Part shown: positions 15,976 through 23,769 of the stretch, piece by piece
Position numbering within the stretch: position 1 is the first letter of the stretch
Layout of the letters: the number at the start of each line of letters is the position of its first letter
Source: Tissierellia bacterium
GTDB lineage: Bacteria > Bacillota > Clostridia > Tissierellales > Peptoniphilaceae
NCBI GenBank assembly: GCA_030527425.1
Contig: JAUNAV010000005.1
Coordinates: forward strand, 1-64,000
Reading direction: 5' to 3'
Length of the DNA stretch: 64,000 bases
The notes under the pieces: generated by a model
What the model saw: the letters and a program-made list of their open reading frames with translations, nothing else
Database searches by the model: none
Told to the model about the DNA's origin: nothing
Made by a program: the position numbers and the translations under genes

Positions 15976-17414
15976 TAAAAAAAATTAAAGAAAAAAAACA
16001 AAGTCTACATGGCATTAGAAATAATGTCATAACACAAGTTATGATTTTTGTAATTTCTATTGTTGTAGGTTTTGAATTTTTTTCATATTATATAATCAGA
16101 GATTATAATGAGTCTTCTGTAGTTGGAATAATGCTTAATCAGGCTAAATATAATCAAGAATTGTATATAAATTATTTGTCAAGTTATTCATTAGATGAAG
16201 TGATAGTAGGAGATAAAGATCAATTTTATAGAAATAATAATGCCCAAGTCCAGATATTAGATAATACAGGCATATTACTTTTCGATTCACTTGCAGGAAA
16301 TAAAATTGGCGAACAAATTGAATCAGATGATGTTAAACAAGCTAAAAAAGGTGGATACGCTTTTCATAAAGATAAAAATAATGAAACGGGTGAAGTTGAA
16401 ATATCATTATCTTATGCACTTAGTGATGGACAAAATCAAGTTGGAATTTTGCGCCTTACCTCGAGTCTAGATAATGTAAATAATAAAATCAAAGATCAAA
16501 TGACTTTGTATGTGGCATTTGGTTTTATTGTAATATTAATTGCATTTATTCTATCTACAATATCATCTGAAAAACTTGTAAAGCCAATAAAAAATCTTAC
16601 TGAAACATGTAAAAAATTAGCAAAAGGAAATTTTAATGAAAAATCAGAAATAGAAAGTGAAGATGAGATAGGAGAACTGGCTAAAACATTAAATTTCATG
16701 AGCGATAATATACTTAAAAAAGAAGATTTAAAAAATGAATTTATTTCATCTGTCTCTCATGAACTAAGAACCCCGCTTACATCTATAAAAGGTTGGGCTA
16801 TAACTTTACAATCAAGGCCAGTTCAAGAAGATAAAGAGATGCTTTCACAAGGATTATCTGTAATTGAAAAAGAGAGCGATAGATTATCTTTGATGGTTGA
16901 AGATTTATTGGATTTCTCTCGCTTATCATCTTCTTCTATGACCTATGACAAAAAGAATTTAAATATTGTACAGGTTGTAGAAGAAGTATATAATCAGCTG
17001 ATACCAAGAGCTAATAATTCAAAGATTGAATTCAAATATGAAACAGTGTATAGAAGAATTGATGTATTTGCTGATGAAAATAGAATGAAAGAAGTTTTTA
17101 TAAATATCATTGACAATGCAATTAAATTTACAAATGAATCCGGACTAGTAAAAATATTTGTTGATCAAAATGACGAAGATGCAGTTATTAAAGTGGTTGA
17201 CACTGGAGAGGGAATTAAAGAAGACGAAATTGATTTAGTTACCAGTAAATTTTACAAAGGCTCTTCATCAAAGTCACAAACAGGTCTAGGCCTATCAATT
17301 TGTGAGGAGATTTTAAAAGCTCATGAAGGAAATCTAGAAATAGAAAGTCAATATCAAAAAGGTACTACTGTAACTATTAATATTCCTAAGGTGGTGGAAG
17401 ATGAAAAAAATTAG
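15966..17414 (+). CDS. Membrane sensor histidine kinase
   Basis: A 482-residue kinase: transmembrane segment 1 (about 20-46), an extracytoplasmic sensor region (47-177), transmembrane segment 2 (about 180-200), HAMP (200-252), HisKA with His265 in SSVSHELRTPLTS, and a C-terminal ATPase domain with N-box IDNAIKF, G1 DTGEGI and G2 GLGLSI. No PAS domain is visible. It autophosphorylates and passes phosphate to the adjacent response regulator. Its start lies inside the regulator's last codons, and its 3' end overlaps the following lipoprotein gene by 14 bases, which suggests that the lipoprotein is part of the same signalling unit. Confidence 0.92.
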   Translation: MELIKKIKEKKQSLHGIRNNVITQVMIFVISIVVGFEFFSYYIIRDYNESSVVGIMLNQAKYNQELYINYLSSYSLDEVIVGDKDQFYRNNNAQVQILDNTGILLFDSLAGNKIGEQIESDDVKQAKKGGYAFHKDKNNETGEVEISLSYALSDGQNQVGILRLTSSLDNVNNKIKDQMTLYVAFGFIVILIAFILSTISSEKLVKPIKNLTETCKKLAKGNFNEKSEIESEDEIGELAKTLNFMSDNILKKEDLKNEFISSVSHELRTPLTSIKGWAITLQSRPVQEDKEMLSQGLSVIEKESDRLSLMVEDLLDFSRLSSSSMTYDKKNLNIVQVVEEVYNQLIPRANNSKIEFKYETVYRRIDVFADENRMKEVFINIIDNAIKFTNESGLVKIFVDQNDEDAVIKVVDTGEGIKEDEIDLVTSKFYKGSSSKSQTGLGLSICEEILKAHEGNLEIESQYQKGTTVTINIPKVVEDEKN

Positions 17415-18888
17415 TTTAGTTTTTATAACTATAGTGTTTTTTTTATTAAGCTCATGCTCATCAAGAATTCAAGATGTTGCGACTTTAATAGATAAACCAA
17501 AACCTTCAGAAAATTTTTTAAAAGGTAGTTGGGAAATTGATGATATTGAATTTACTACTGATGATGTAAAAGATAGCAATTATAAAATAGGGGATAAATT
17601 ATATATTTCCAATGACATAGTTGCAATAGAAGATGATTACACCTTAAATCCTAAATTCAGTGCTAAGTTTGTAAATCTTAAAGATTATTTAATATCTAGA
17701 GATTTTGAAAATCTTGAAAAATTTGCAAATAATGATATAAATGTTAAGATTCTAAATGCACAAGAAGGTCAATTATATTCTAAAGATTTCATACAATTAG
17801 ATGAAAATCTTATTGCTTTTATACAAAATTCAGTTATATACTATTTGACTAAAACATCAGACAAAGTAGATGAATCTGTAATTGAAGAGTATAGACAATT
17901 ACAAAAAAATATTAGAAATTATGGATCCGATTCCAAAAATTATAAGAAAGATCTTACTGTATTTTTAGGCGTAAGAGAGAGATTAGAGGATGAAAATCAA
18001 GTAGATAAAGAGTATGAATATTTCACATATGCTATTAGATTTGAACCAGACTCTAGGGTTAGAATTCATAAAATAAAGAATATATTATTTCCTAAAAAAC
18101 AAGAGTTTTGGAAATTAAGAGTGCCTAAAGACGAAGATACTGGTTATTATAATAAAATTATTTCTTATCCTACACGTTTAGAAAAAGAATTTTCTAAAAA
18201 TCCTGATAAAGAAAAAAAATATACTTATAGGGATGATAGTCTGGATTTAAGAATAAACTATATTGAAGAAAATTATATTTCATATGATTATACTATTATT
18301 GATAGTGATTTTTCTGTAATGAAGTATGCAATGATAAAGCATGATGAATTAGATACAGGAAAAAAATTAAATGTAAATGAAATAACCGGAGCAGACACGC
18401 TTGGCGATTTTGAAGATAGAGTGTTTGAACAAGCCAAAAAAGATAATGGTGATATAAAAAAAGAAGATGTCGATGTTGATTCAACCAATATCGGTATTAT
18501 AAGAAATCAAGGACTATGGCAACTTGTAACATCGTATCAGGCAAGTATTGATGATAAAATACAGCAAAGAGCCTTTCCTATAGATTTTACAATAGAGGGA
18601 AAGAGATTAAATAATAAAAAAAATGCTGTTAGTTGGGATCAAATAAAAAATAAAAACGCGCAGGCTAAAGATTATTTTGAAAGTTATAATAATCAATATA
18701 TAATAATTCAAGATGCTGATGAGATATTATTTTATGAATTAAACAATGGAGTTATTGGAAACTCTCCAATTGCTAGTATTCAAATAAAATATAGAACTCA
18801 AATAATAATGTGTGAATGGGCAGGCGGTGATTATGCAAAAAAATGGGAAGATGCATTTTTAAAAAATGATGCAGTTCATGAATATTAA
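17401..18888 (+). CDS. Lipoprotein coupled to the two-component system
   Basis: A 495-residue protein with a lipoprotein signal peptide ending in LSSC (Cys19), so it should be anchored on the outer face of the membrane. I do not recognise the mature region: it is rich in Asp, Glu, Lys and aromatic residues with no catalytic motif. It starts 14 bases before the end of the histidine kinase gene and ends just before a strong terminator, so it is co-translated with the kinase. By analogy with accessory lipoproteins next to kinases, it may modulate sensing; this is inference only. It could equally be a target of the system. Confidence 0.72.
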   Translation: MKKISLVFITIVFFLLSSCSSRIQDVATLIDKPKPSENFLKGSWEIDDIEFTTDDVKDSNYKIGDKLYISNDIVAIEDDYTLNPKFSAKFVNLKDYLISRDFENLEKFANNDINVKILNAQEGQLYSKDFIQLDENLIAFIQNSVIYYLTKTSDKVDESVIEEYRQLQKNIRNYGSDSKNYKKDLTVFLGVRERLEDENQVDKEYEYFTYAIRFEPDSRVRIHKIKNILFPKKQEFWKLRVPKDEDTGYYNKIISYPTRLEKEFSKNPDKEKKYTYRDDSLDLRINYIEENYISYDYTIIDSDFSVMKYAMIKHDELDTGKKLNVNEITGADTLGDFEDRVFEQAKKDNGDIKKEDVDVDSTNIGIIRNQGLWQLVTSYQASIDDKIQQRAFPIDFTIEGKRLNNKKNAVSWDQIKNKNAQAKDYFESYNNQYIIIQDADEILFYELNNGVIGNSPIASIQIKYRTQIIMCEWAGGDYAKKWEDAFLKNDAVHEY

Positions 18889-18892
18889 AAAG

Positions 18893-18946
18893 TCCCTATG
18901 AATTTATGATTATAAATTTTTCATAAATTCATAGGGATCTTTTTTT
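18893..18946. terminator. Long bidirectional terminator hairpin
   Basis: A perfect 17-bp stem pairs 18893-18909 with 18921-18937 around an 11-base loop. It is followed by TC and seven T on the + strand and by CTTTTTAA on the - strand. It serves the converging lipoprotein and GIY-YIG genes. The right arm encodes the last residues of the GIY-YIG protein, and the loop contains its stop codon. Confidence 0.9.
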
Positions 18947-19182
18947 GAAAGAATTAATTCTTCTTTTTGATTTTTGGTAAGCGATTTAATTTTTCTCTCC
19001 AAAGACAAAGCTTCATTTTTACTTTTTAAAATAAAAAAAGTTTCTAATCTAAGTGGCAGTCTAGATCTAGTATATTTACTGCCTTTACCCAATTTATGCG
19101 TTTCAATCCTTTTTTCAAGATTATTTGTCCATCCTGTATACAAAGAATTATCACGACAACGTAGAATATAGACATAATTCAT
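18910..19182 (-). CDS. GIY-YIG nuclease-superfamily protein (UPF0213-like)
   Basis: A 90-residue single-domain GIY-YIG protein of the YhbQ/UPF0213 type. YVYILRCRDNSLYTGWT supplies the two tyrosine-containing strands (YVY and YTG replacing GIY and YIG), then the conserved arginine region NLEKRIETHKLG, and a glutamate in ALSLERKIK. The family is widespread and may act as small nucleases, but the cellular role is not established. It overlaps recX by 4 bases, placing it in the recX operon. Its last codons are part of the terminator stem. Confidence 0.85.
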   Translation of the reverse strand: MNYVYILRCRDNSLYTGWTNNLEKRIETHKLGKGSKYTRSRLPLRLETFFILKSKNEALSLERKIKSLTKNQKEELILSKKDPYEFMKNL

Positions 19183-19784
19183 TTGAAAACCTCGTTAATA
19201 CAATCAGAGATTATATCATAACTAAATCCTCGATATGTTAAATATCTATAAGCCTTTTGTTTCATTTGAAATGATAGATCTCCTCTGATCTTTTTTTTAA
19301 GTAAGTATAGACAGTTTTCATACTCAATTTTCTCGTCAACCTCATTTAATAAAGTATCAACAAGATAACTATCAAGTCCCTTTGATTTTAGATTAAAAGC
19401 TATTTTCTTTTTGCTCATTCTATTAAAAGTCATTTTGTCATTAATATAATCTTCAATATACTTTTTATCATCTAAAAGATTATATTTATTTAAAAATTTA
19501 ATTACTTCGTCTATTATATTTTGATTGTATTTTTCTTTTTTAAGTTTATTAATAATCTCAAAAGTAGTTCTTGGGCAATAATTTAAATAGTCCAAGGCTT
19601 TCTTTTTAGCCATATTATAATCATTGTTATCTACTATGATTTTATAGGCATCAAAATTGATTTCATCATTCTTTTTAATTCTCAATTTATCATAAGTGTT
19701 AAAATCAATTTTGAATACCTCATTTTCAAATTCTACATTAAATAAATCATTTTTATTATCATAAGATAAATCTTTGATAATCAT
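19179..19784 (-). CDS. recX: RecX regulator of recombination
   Basis: A 201-residue RecX-family protein, which binds RecA filaments and controls recombination and SOS activity. It is built of three-helix RecX repeats; recognisable pieces are ALDYLNYCPRTTFEIINKL, VIKFLNKYNLLDDKKYIEDY and KAYRYLTYRGFSYDIISDCI. The first 60 residues form the usual N-terminal extension of Firmicutes RecX. Its ATG overlaps the stop of a 30-codon gene (ATGA) and its own end overlaps the GIY-YIG gene by 4 bases, so the three form one - strand operon. recA itself is not in the window. Confidence 0.85.
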   Translation of the reverse strand: MIIKDLSYDNKNDLFNVEFENEVFKIDFNTYDKLRIKKNDEINFDAYKIIVDNNDYNMAKKKALDYLNYCPRTTFEIINKLKKEKYNQNIIDEVIKFLNKYNLLDDKKYIEDYINDKMTFNRMSKKKIAFNLKSKGLDSYLVDTLLNEVDEKIEYENCLYLLKKKIRGDLSFQMKQKAYRYLTYRGFSYDIISDCINEVFK

Positions 19785-19873
19785 ACAAATGCCTGCCAGA
19801 TAATTGGAGCTACCATAGCAATAACGACAATTATAGCGAATAGTTTTAAAATTAATTTTCTAGTCTTTCTCAT
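19781..19873 (-). CDS. 30-residue single-span membrane peptide upstream of recX
   Basis: A short frame encodes 30 residues: a basic start (MRKTRKLILK) followed by a hydrophobic span (LFAIIVVIAMVAPIIW), so it should be a membrane peptide with the N-terminus inside. GAGGTGA lies just before its ATG on the - strand, and its TGA stop overlaps the recX ATG (ATGA), so the two are coupled. These two facts support a real gene. It may belong to the tiny DUF4044-like membrane proteins of Firmicutes, but I cannot confirm that. Function is unknown. Confidence 0.6.
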   Translation of the reverse strand: MRKTRKLILKLFAIIVVIAMVAPIIWQAFV

Positions 19874-19980
19874 AATTCACCTCAAGTCTATTCTACTACA
19901 AAAAATAAATTTTAAAAGAATAATTTTGAAATTTTTTAAATAGATAGTATACTATATAAGTAATGTTAATAAAAAAACTC

Positions 19981-20008
19981 TTGACAAATAAATTACTGAG
20001 TGTATAAT
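19981..20008 (+). promoter_or_regulatory. Promoter of the tRNA-His/tRNA-Leu pair
   Basis: A consensus -35 TTGACA (19981-19986) and -10 TATAAT (20003-20008) with 16 bases between, ending 18 bases before the tRNA-His gene. Confidence 0.82.
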
Positions 20009-20026
20009 ATTAAGAGTCAGGTCATG

Positions 20027-20103
20027 GTGGATATGGCCCAGTTGGTTAAGGCGCCTGGTTGTGGCCCAGGAGATCGAGGGTTCGAATCCCTCTATTCACC
20101 CCA
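20027..20103 (+). tRNA. tRNA-His (anticodon GTG)
   Basis: A full cloverleaf: acceptor GTGGATA pairs with TATTCAC, the anticodon stem CCTGG/CCAGG presents loop TTGTGGC with anticodon GTG, and the T loop is TTCGAAT. A G at 20026 stands opposite discriminator C20100, the G-1:C73 pair special to tRNA-His. CCA is encoded (20101-20103). Confidence 0.95.
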
Positions 20104-20104
20104 T

Positions 20105-20190
20105 GCGGGATTGGCGGAATTGGCAGACGCGCTAGACTTAGGATCTAGTGAGATTTTCTCGTGAAGGTTCAAGTCCTTTATCCCGCACCA
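20105..20190 (+). tRNA. tRNA-Leu (anticodon TAG)
   Basis: A class II tRNA with a long variable arm. Acceptor GCGGGAT pairs with ATCCCGC, the anticodon stem CTAGA/TCTAG carries loop CTTAGGA with anticodon TAG (reads CUA-type leucine codons), and the 3' end encodes ACCA. It starts one base after the tRNA-His CCA, so both come from one transcript. Confidence 0.95.
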
Positions 20191-20194
20191 AATC

Positions 20195-20222
20195 AAGGAA
20201 GATTCTATCTTCCTTTTTTTTT
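20195..20222 (+). terminator. Terminator of the tRNA-His/Leu transcript
   Basis: AAGGAAGA (20195-20202) and TCTTCCTT (20208-20215) form an 8-bp stem with a 5-base loop and run into a long T tract. Confidence 0.88.
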
Positions 20223-20278
20223 ATACTCATTTTGTAGTTTGTATAATATAAGGAATGTATTATAATAATAAAAAGGGC

Positions 20279-20304
20279 AGAAAAAAAAGGAGATAAATCT
20301 CCTT
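20279..20304 (-). terminator. Terminator of tRNA-Thr
   Basis: On the - strand, right after the tRNA CCA, AAGGAGAT and ATCTCCTT form a tight hairpin followed by a run of eight T. Confidence 0.8.
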
Positions 20305-20379
20305 GGAGCCGAAAACAGGACTTGAACCCGCAACCTACTGATTACGATTCAGTTGCTCTACCAATTGAGCTATTTCGGC
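20304..20379 (-). tRNA. tRNA-Thr (anticodon CGT)
   Basis: The cloverleaf is clear on the - strand: acceptor GCCGAAA pairs with TTTCGGC, D arm GCTCAATTGGTAGAGC, anticodon stem ACTGA/TCAGT with loop ATCGTAA giving anticodon CGT (codon ACG), T loop TTCAAGT, discriminator T and encoded CCA. It is transcribed toward, and converges with, the tRNA-His/Leu pair. Confidence 0.95.
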
Positions 20380-20390
20380 ATTTGTCTATA

Positions 20391-20419
20391 AGTATACTAC
20401 TTTGACTTAAAAAGGTCAA
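20391..20419 (-). promoter_or_regulatory. Promoter of tRNA-Thr
   Basis: On the - strand TTGACC (complement of 20414-20419) and TATACT (complement of 20391-20396) are 17 bases apart and end 12 bases before the tRNA. Confidence 0.78.
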
Positions 20420-20440
20420 TACTGGTATAAGGAGGTTTTG

Positions 20441-21586
20441 ATGGATTTTTTAAGAAATTTAACTCAAACTAATATATTTTCAACTGGAAATATAGCCTTT
20501 TTTGCCTTAGTTGCAATTATTTTATTGGTTATTATTTTTATTTTTTTTAGGATTCTAAGAAAAAGTGGTCTATTATTGTTAATGTTAACTTTTTTAATAG
20601 ATAATTACCTAAAGATATTTCAATCAGAAATTTATCAGACAGATAATAGAATTAAGATTGCGATTATATGTTTATATATACTCTCTATAATCTTATTCTT
20701 ATTTAAAATACAAAGATTATTTAAGAGAAAAGAGAAGATTTCTAATCCAAAGTTAAAAAAGATATCACAAAATAATAGAATTAGAAAGTTTAGAAAATTT
20801 ACTGGTTGTACATTTTTTATAATTATGTTAATTATAAATATTATCGACTTTAATAATCTAATACCTTCTAATATTAAATCAACTTTAACATCTTTATCTT
20901 TCTTATATATGGCTTTTAGAACTTTGTTAAATACATATCGTTATATAAATGATAATGATCATATAAAAATGCCATTTGATTTTAAAGATGAAAAGAGAGC
21001 AAAAATAAATAGAAATAAAAATAGAATAAGAAAACAAAGCGTCAATTTAAATGATAGAAAAGAACAAAATAAAGTTTCTAAGACTATGTCAAATGAGGAT
21101 AAAAAGTTTGATCCAAAAAAATTTAGCTTTTATAAGAAAACTAGTCCAAAAGAAGAAAAGATAACTAAAGAAATAACATGTCAAGACTTTTTGTATTTGG
21201 TTACTAGAGGTTTTGATGATCCTATTAATACAACAACAATTTCTATAACAAATCTTCAGACAGGTGAAAATTTTTCATATACAAGTAAAAAATGTATAGC
21301 ACATATTGAGGATGACAAAGAATATAAAGTAGACTTAGAATTTGAAAATATAAATGATTACGATTATGGAAGATTTGTAGATATTCTTAGAATTTATTCT
21401 GAAAATAAAAAGCAATATAAGTTTCAACTGGATTTAATGCCATACGAGTCTGATTATTCTAAAGTTGTTTTATATGATCCATCAGAGATATTTGATATTA
21501 AAGAAGAAGACACTGCATTATATCAAGGGAGAAATCTAAGTATGAATTTTCCGAAATATAAGATTAATTTTATTCAAGGAAAATAA
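20441..21586 (+). CDS. Uncharacterised multi-span membrane protein with soluble C-terminal domain
   Basis: A 381-residue protein I do not recognise. The first 170 residues contain about five hydrophobic segments (the first FFALVAIILLVIIFIFFRIL near 21-40). A highly basic linker (about 178-230) follows, then a soluble domain (about 240-381) with several beta-type strands (TTTISITNLQTGENFSYTSK, YDYGRFVDILRIY). No catalytic residues stand out. A TTG at 20438 opens the frame, but ATG 20441 has AAGGAGG at 20429-20435 and is preferred. It lies alone between the tRNA cluster and fhs, so context says little. Confidence 0.68.
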   Translation: MDFLRNLTQTNIFSTGNIAFFALVAIILLVIIFIFFRILRKSGLLLLMLTFLIDNYLKIFQSEIYQTDNRIKIAIICLYILSIILFLFKIQRLFKRKEKISNPKLKKISQNNRIRKFRKFTGCTFFIIMLIINIIDFNNLIPSNIKSTLTSLSFLYMAFRTLLNTYRYINDNDHIKMPFDFKDEKRAKINRNKNRIRKQSVNLNDRKEQNKVSKTMSNEDKKFDPKKFSFYKKTSPKEEKITKEITCQDFLYLVTRGFDDPINTTTISITNLQTGENFSYTSKKCIAHIEDDKEYKVDLEFENINDYDYGRFVDILRIYSENKKQYKFQLDLMPYESDYSKVVLYDPSEIFDIKEEDTALYQGRNLSMNFPKYKINFIQGK

Positions 21587-21608
21587 TTATCATAGGCTTA
21601 ATTATTTT
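21582..21608 (+). terminator. Weak AT-rich hairpin after the unknown membrane protein
   Basis: AATAATTA (21582-21589) pairs with TAATTATT (21599-21606) around a 9-base loop and ends in a short T run. The stem has no GC pairs, so termination would be weak. Confidence 0.4.
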
Positions 21609-21641
21609 GATTAAAAATATAATAAATATTGTATCTCTATC

Positions 21642-21669
21642 TTGTATTAAAGTGAAAAGATGATATAAT
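21642..21669 (+). promoter_or_regulatory. fhs promoter
   Basis: TTGTAT (21642-21647) and TATAAT (21664-21669), 16 bases apart, with a TGA extension directly before the -10. The start codon lies only 18 bases further on. Confidence 0.62.
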
Positions 21670-21687
21670 TAGGTAAAGGAGTATGAA

Positions 21688-23343
21688 ATGAAAAGTGATA
21701 TTGAGATAGCAAGAGAAGCAAATATTGAAAATATCGAACATGTACTTAAAAAATTAAATATTTCCGATTATGAACTTTATGGTAAATACAAAGCTAAATT
21801 GGATCTATCTTATTCAAAATCTAAAAGAAAAAATTCAAAATTAATTTTAGTAACAAGTATTAATCCAACTCCATTTGGAGAGGGTAAAACAACAATGAAT
21901 ATCTCAATTTCTATGGCATTAAATAAAATTGGCAAAAATGCTATATCAGTACTTAGAGAACCTTCGTTGGGACCTTCTTTTGGATTAAAAGGCGGTGCTT
22001 GTGGAGGGGGATATTCGCAAGTTATACCTATGGATGAAATCAACTTACATTTTACTGGAGATTTTCATGCCATAACCAGTTCAGTAAATTTGGTAAGTGC
22101 GATGATTGATAATCATATTCACCAGGGTAATCAATTGGGGATTGATCCTTCTAGAATAGTGTGGAAACGAGTATTGGATCTAAATGACAGGGCTTTAAGA
22201 GAAATCGTTGTTGGTTTAGGTGATAGGAAAAATGGTGTTACTCGTCAAGATGGTTTTGACATAACTGTTGCAAGCGAGATGATGGCAGTTTTTTGTCTTT
22301 CTAGAAGTTTAGAAGATTTTAGAGAAAAAATTGAAAGAATGATAGTAGCCTTTGATTATGATTCAAATCCTATTTATCTTAAAGATTTAAAAACAGTAGG
22401 ATCAGTAATGGCTCTTATGAAAGATGCATTAAAACCAAATCTCGTTCAAACATTAGAAAATACACCTGCTATAATTCATGGAGGGCCATTTGCCAATATA
22501 GCTCATGGTTGTAATTCAATAATTGCAACATCTACAGCTCTTAATATTTGTGATTATGCAGTTACAGAAGCTGGCTTTGGGGCAGATCTAGGAGCTGAAA
22601 AATTCTTTGACATTAAATGCAGAAAAGCTGGTTTAAATCCAGATTGTGCAGTAGTTGTCGCATCTATTAGAGCACTAAAATATCATGGCGGAGCAAGCTT
22701 ACTTGATATTAAAAAGCAAGATTTGAAGTCTCTAGAAAAGGGATTTGAGAATTTAAAAACTCATATAGAAAATGTAAAAAAATATGGTGTAAATGTAATT
22801 GTCGCAATTAATAGATTTGATACTGACACCGAAGAAGAGATAAAACTATTGGAAAAATTGATTGAATCTACTGAAACTAAAGTTTGTTTATGTGAAGGCT
22901 TCAAAAAAGGTTCATTAGGCGCCATAGATCTTGCCAATGAGATTGTTAAATTATGTGAGAATAAATCAGAATTTAAGCTTCTATATGATGATCATTTAAG
23001 TATTAAAGAGAAGATTCAAAAAGTCTGTACAGATATTTATAGGGCTAAAGCTGTGAAATATAGTAAAAAAGCTTTAGAAGATATAGAAACAATCGAAAAA
23101 TTAAATAAATCAGATCTTCCAATTTGCATTGCAAAAACTCAATACTCACTTTCAGATGATGCAAATAATTTAAATCCTACATCTGATTATGATATTAATA
23201 TTAAAGGATTAAAGCTAAATAATGGTGCAGGTTTTATTGTGTGTATAGCTGGCAATATTCTTACAATGCCTGGTTTACCAAAAGTACCAGCAGCAAATAA
23301 TATTGATTTAGACCAAGACGGAAATATAGTGGGTTTATTTTAG
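21688..23343 (+). CDS. fhs: Formate-tetrahydrofolate ligase
   Basis: A 551-residue enzyme that makes 10-formyltetrahydrofolate from formate, ATP and tetrahydrofolate, feeding purine synthesis and one-carbon metabolism. TPFGEGKTT at 61-69 is the ATP phosphate-binding loop. The segments REPSLGPSFGLKGGACGGGY (about 92-111), FTGDFHAITSS and TEAGFGADLGAEKFFDIKCR are diagnostic. Length is typical. Of two close ATGs, 21688 has the better spacing (6 bases) from AAGGAG at 21676. It is probably co-transcribed with the yerC-like gene 8 bases downstream. Its presence fits an anaerobe but does not by itself prove acetogenesis. Confidence 0.96.
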   Translation: MKSDIEIAREANIENIEHVLKKLNISDYELYGKYKAKLDLSYSKSKRKNSKLILVTSINPTPFGEGKTTMNISISMALNKIGKNAISVLREPSLGPSFGLKGGACGGGYSQVIPMDEINLHFTGDFHAITSSVNLVSAMIDNHIHQGNQLGIDPSRIVWKRVLDLNDRALREIVVGLGDRKNGVTRQDGFDITVASEMMAVFCLSRSLEDFREKIERMIVAFDYDSNPIYLKDLKTVGSVMALMKDALKPNLVQTLENTPAIIHGGPFANIAHGCNSIIATSTALNICDYAVTEAGFGADLGAEKFFDIKCRKAGLNPDCAVVVASIRALKYHGGASLLDIKKQDLKSLEKGFENLKTHIENVKKYGVNVIVAINRFDTDTEEEIKLLEKLIESTETKVCLCEGFKKGSLGAIDLANEIVKLCENKSEFKLLYDDHLSIKEKIQKVCTDIYRAKAVKYSKKALEDIETIEKLNKSDLPICIAKTQYSLSDDANNLNPTSDYDINIKGLKLNNGAGFIVCIAGNILTMPGLPKVPAANNIDLDQDGNIVGLF

Positions 23344-23351
23344 GAGGCAAT

Positions 23352-23672
23352 ATGGAAAAATCGAAATTAAAGAATTCACAAGTTGATGAGCTTTTTGAAG
23401 CAGTGCTTATGCTTAAAAATACTGAAGAATGCTATAAGTTTTTTGAAGATGTATGTACAGCTAGAGAATTATATTCAATAGCACAGAGATTAGAAGTAGC
23501 TAAATTATTAAAAATTAGAAAAACTTATAATGAAATTGAAGAGCAAACAGGGGCTTCAACGGCTACTATCTCGAGAGTAAATAGATCACTTCATTACGGT
23601 GCAGATGGATATGAATTGGTATTAGATAAACTCATTGAAAGAGATCTAGAAGAAGAAAGAAATGATAATTAA
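23352..23672 (+). CDS. YerC/TrpR-related DNA-binding protein
   Basis: A 106-residue helix-turn-helix protein of the YerC/YecD group, related to the TrpR repressor fold. CTARELYSIAQRLEVAKLL (about 36-54) and the HTH region YNEIEEQTGASTATISRVNR (about 59-78) are the family hallmarks. In Bacillus the equivalent gene sits upstream of the pcrA-ligA operon, as here. Regulatory targets are not known. AGGAGG precedes the ATG. Its stop codon is part of the following terminator stem. Confidence 0.85.
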   Translation: MEKSKLKNSQVDELFEAVLMLKNTEECYKFFEDVCTARELYSIAQRLEVAKLLKIRKTYNEIEEQTGASTATISRVNRSLHYGADGYELVLDKLIERDLEEERNDN

Positions 23673-23694
23673 ATCAGCCGAAAGGCTGATTTTT
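23671..23694 (+). terminator. Terminator after the yerC-like gene
   Basis: AAATCAGCC (23671-23679) and GGCTGATTT (23684-23692) form a perfect 9-bp stem capped by a GAAA tetraloop, with T residues at the end. Confidence 0.88.
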
Positions 23695-23738
23695 AAATTA
23701 TATTAATTATTTTGATATTTTTTAAAGGTCATTTTCTA

Positions 23739-23747
23739 TGATATAAT
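23739..23747 (+). promoter_or_regulatory. Extended -10 promoter of pcrA
   Basis: TGATATAAT is an extended -10 box. No good -35 is visible at the usual distance. The pcrA start codon lies 23 bases downstream. Confidence 0.6.
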
Positions 23748-23769
23748 ACTTTAAGAAAGGAAGTGTATA

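Noticed and set aside
15283..17414. Naming the two-component pair walRK
   Set aside because: There is no PAS domain in the kinase and no walH, walI or walJ neighbours; the resemblance is only at the family level.
20304..20379. Reading this - strand tRNA as tRNA-Arg because a CG-rich anticodon region was seen on the + strand
   Set aside because: The cloverleaf on the - strand places CGT at positions 34-36, which decodes ACG (threonine).
20402..20431. A promoter-like TTGACT/TATAAG pair before the unknown membrane protein at 20441
   Set aside because: The -10 would overlap the ribosome binding site and put the transcription start next to the ATG, which would remove the AAGGAGG from the message.
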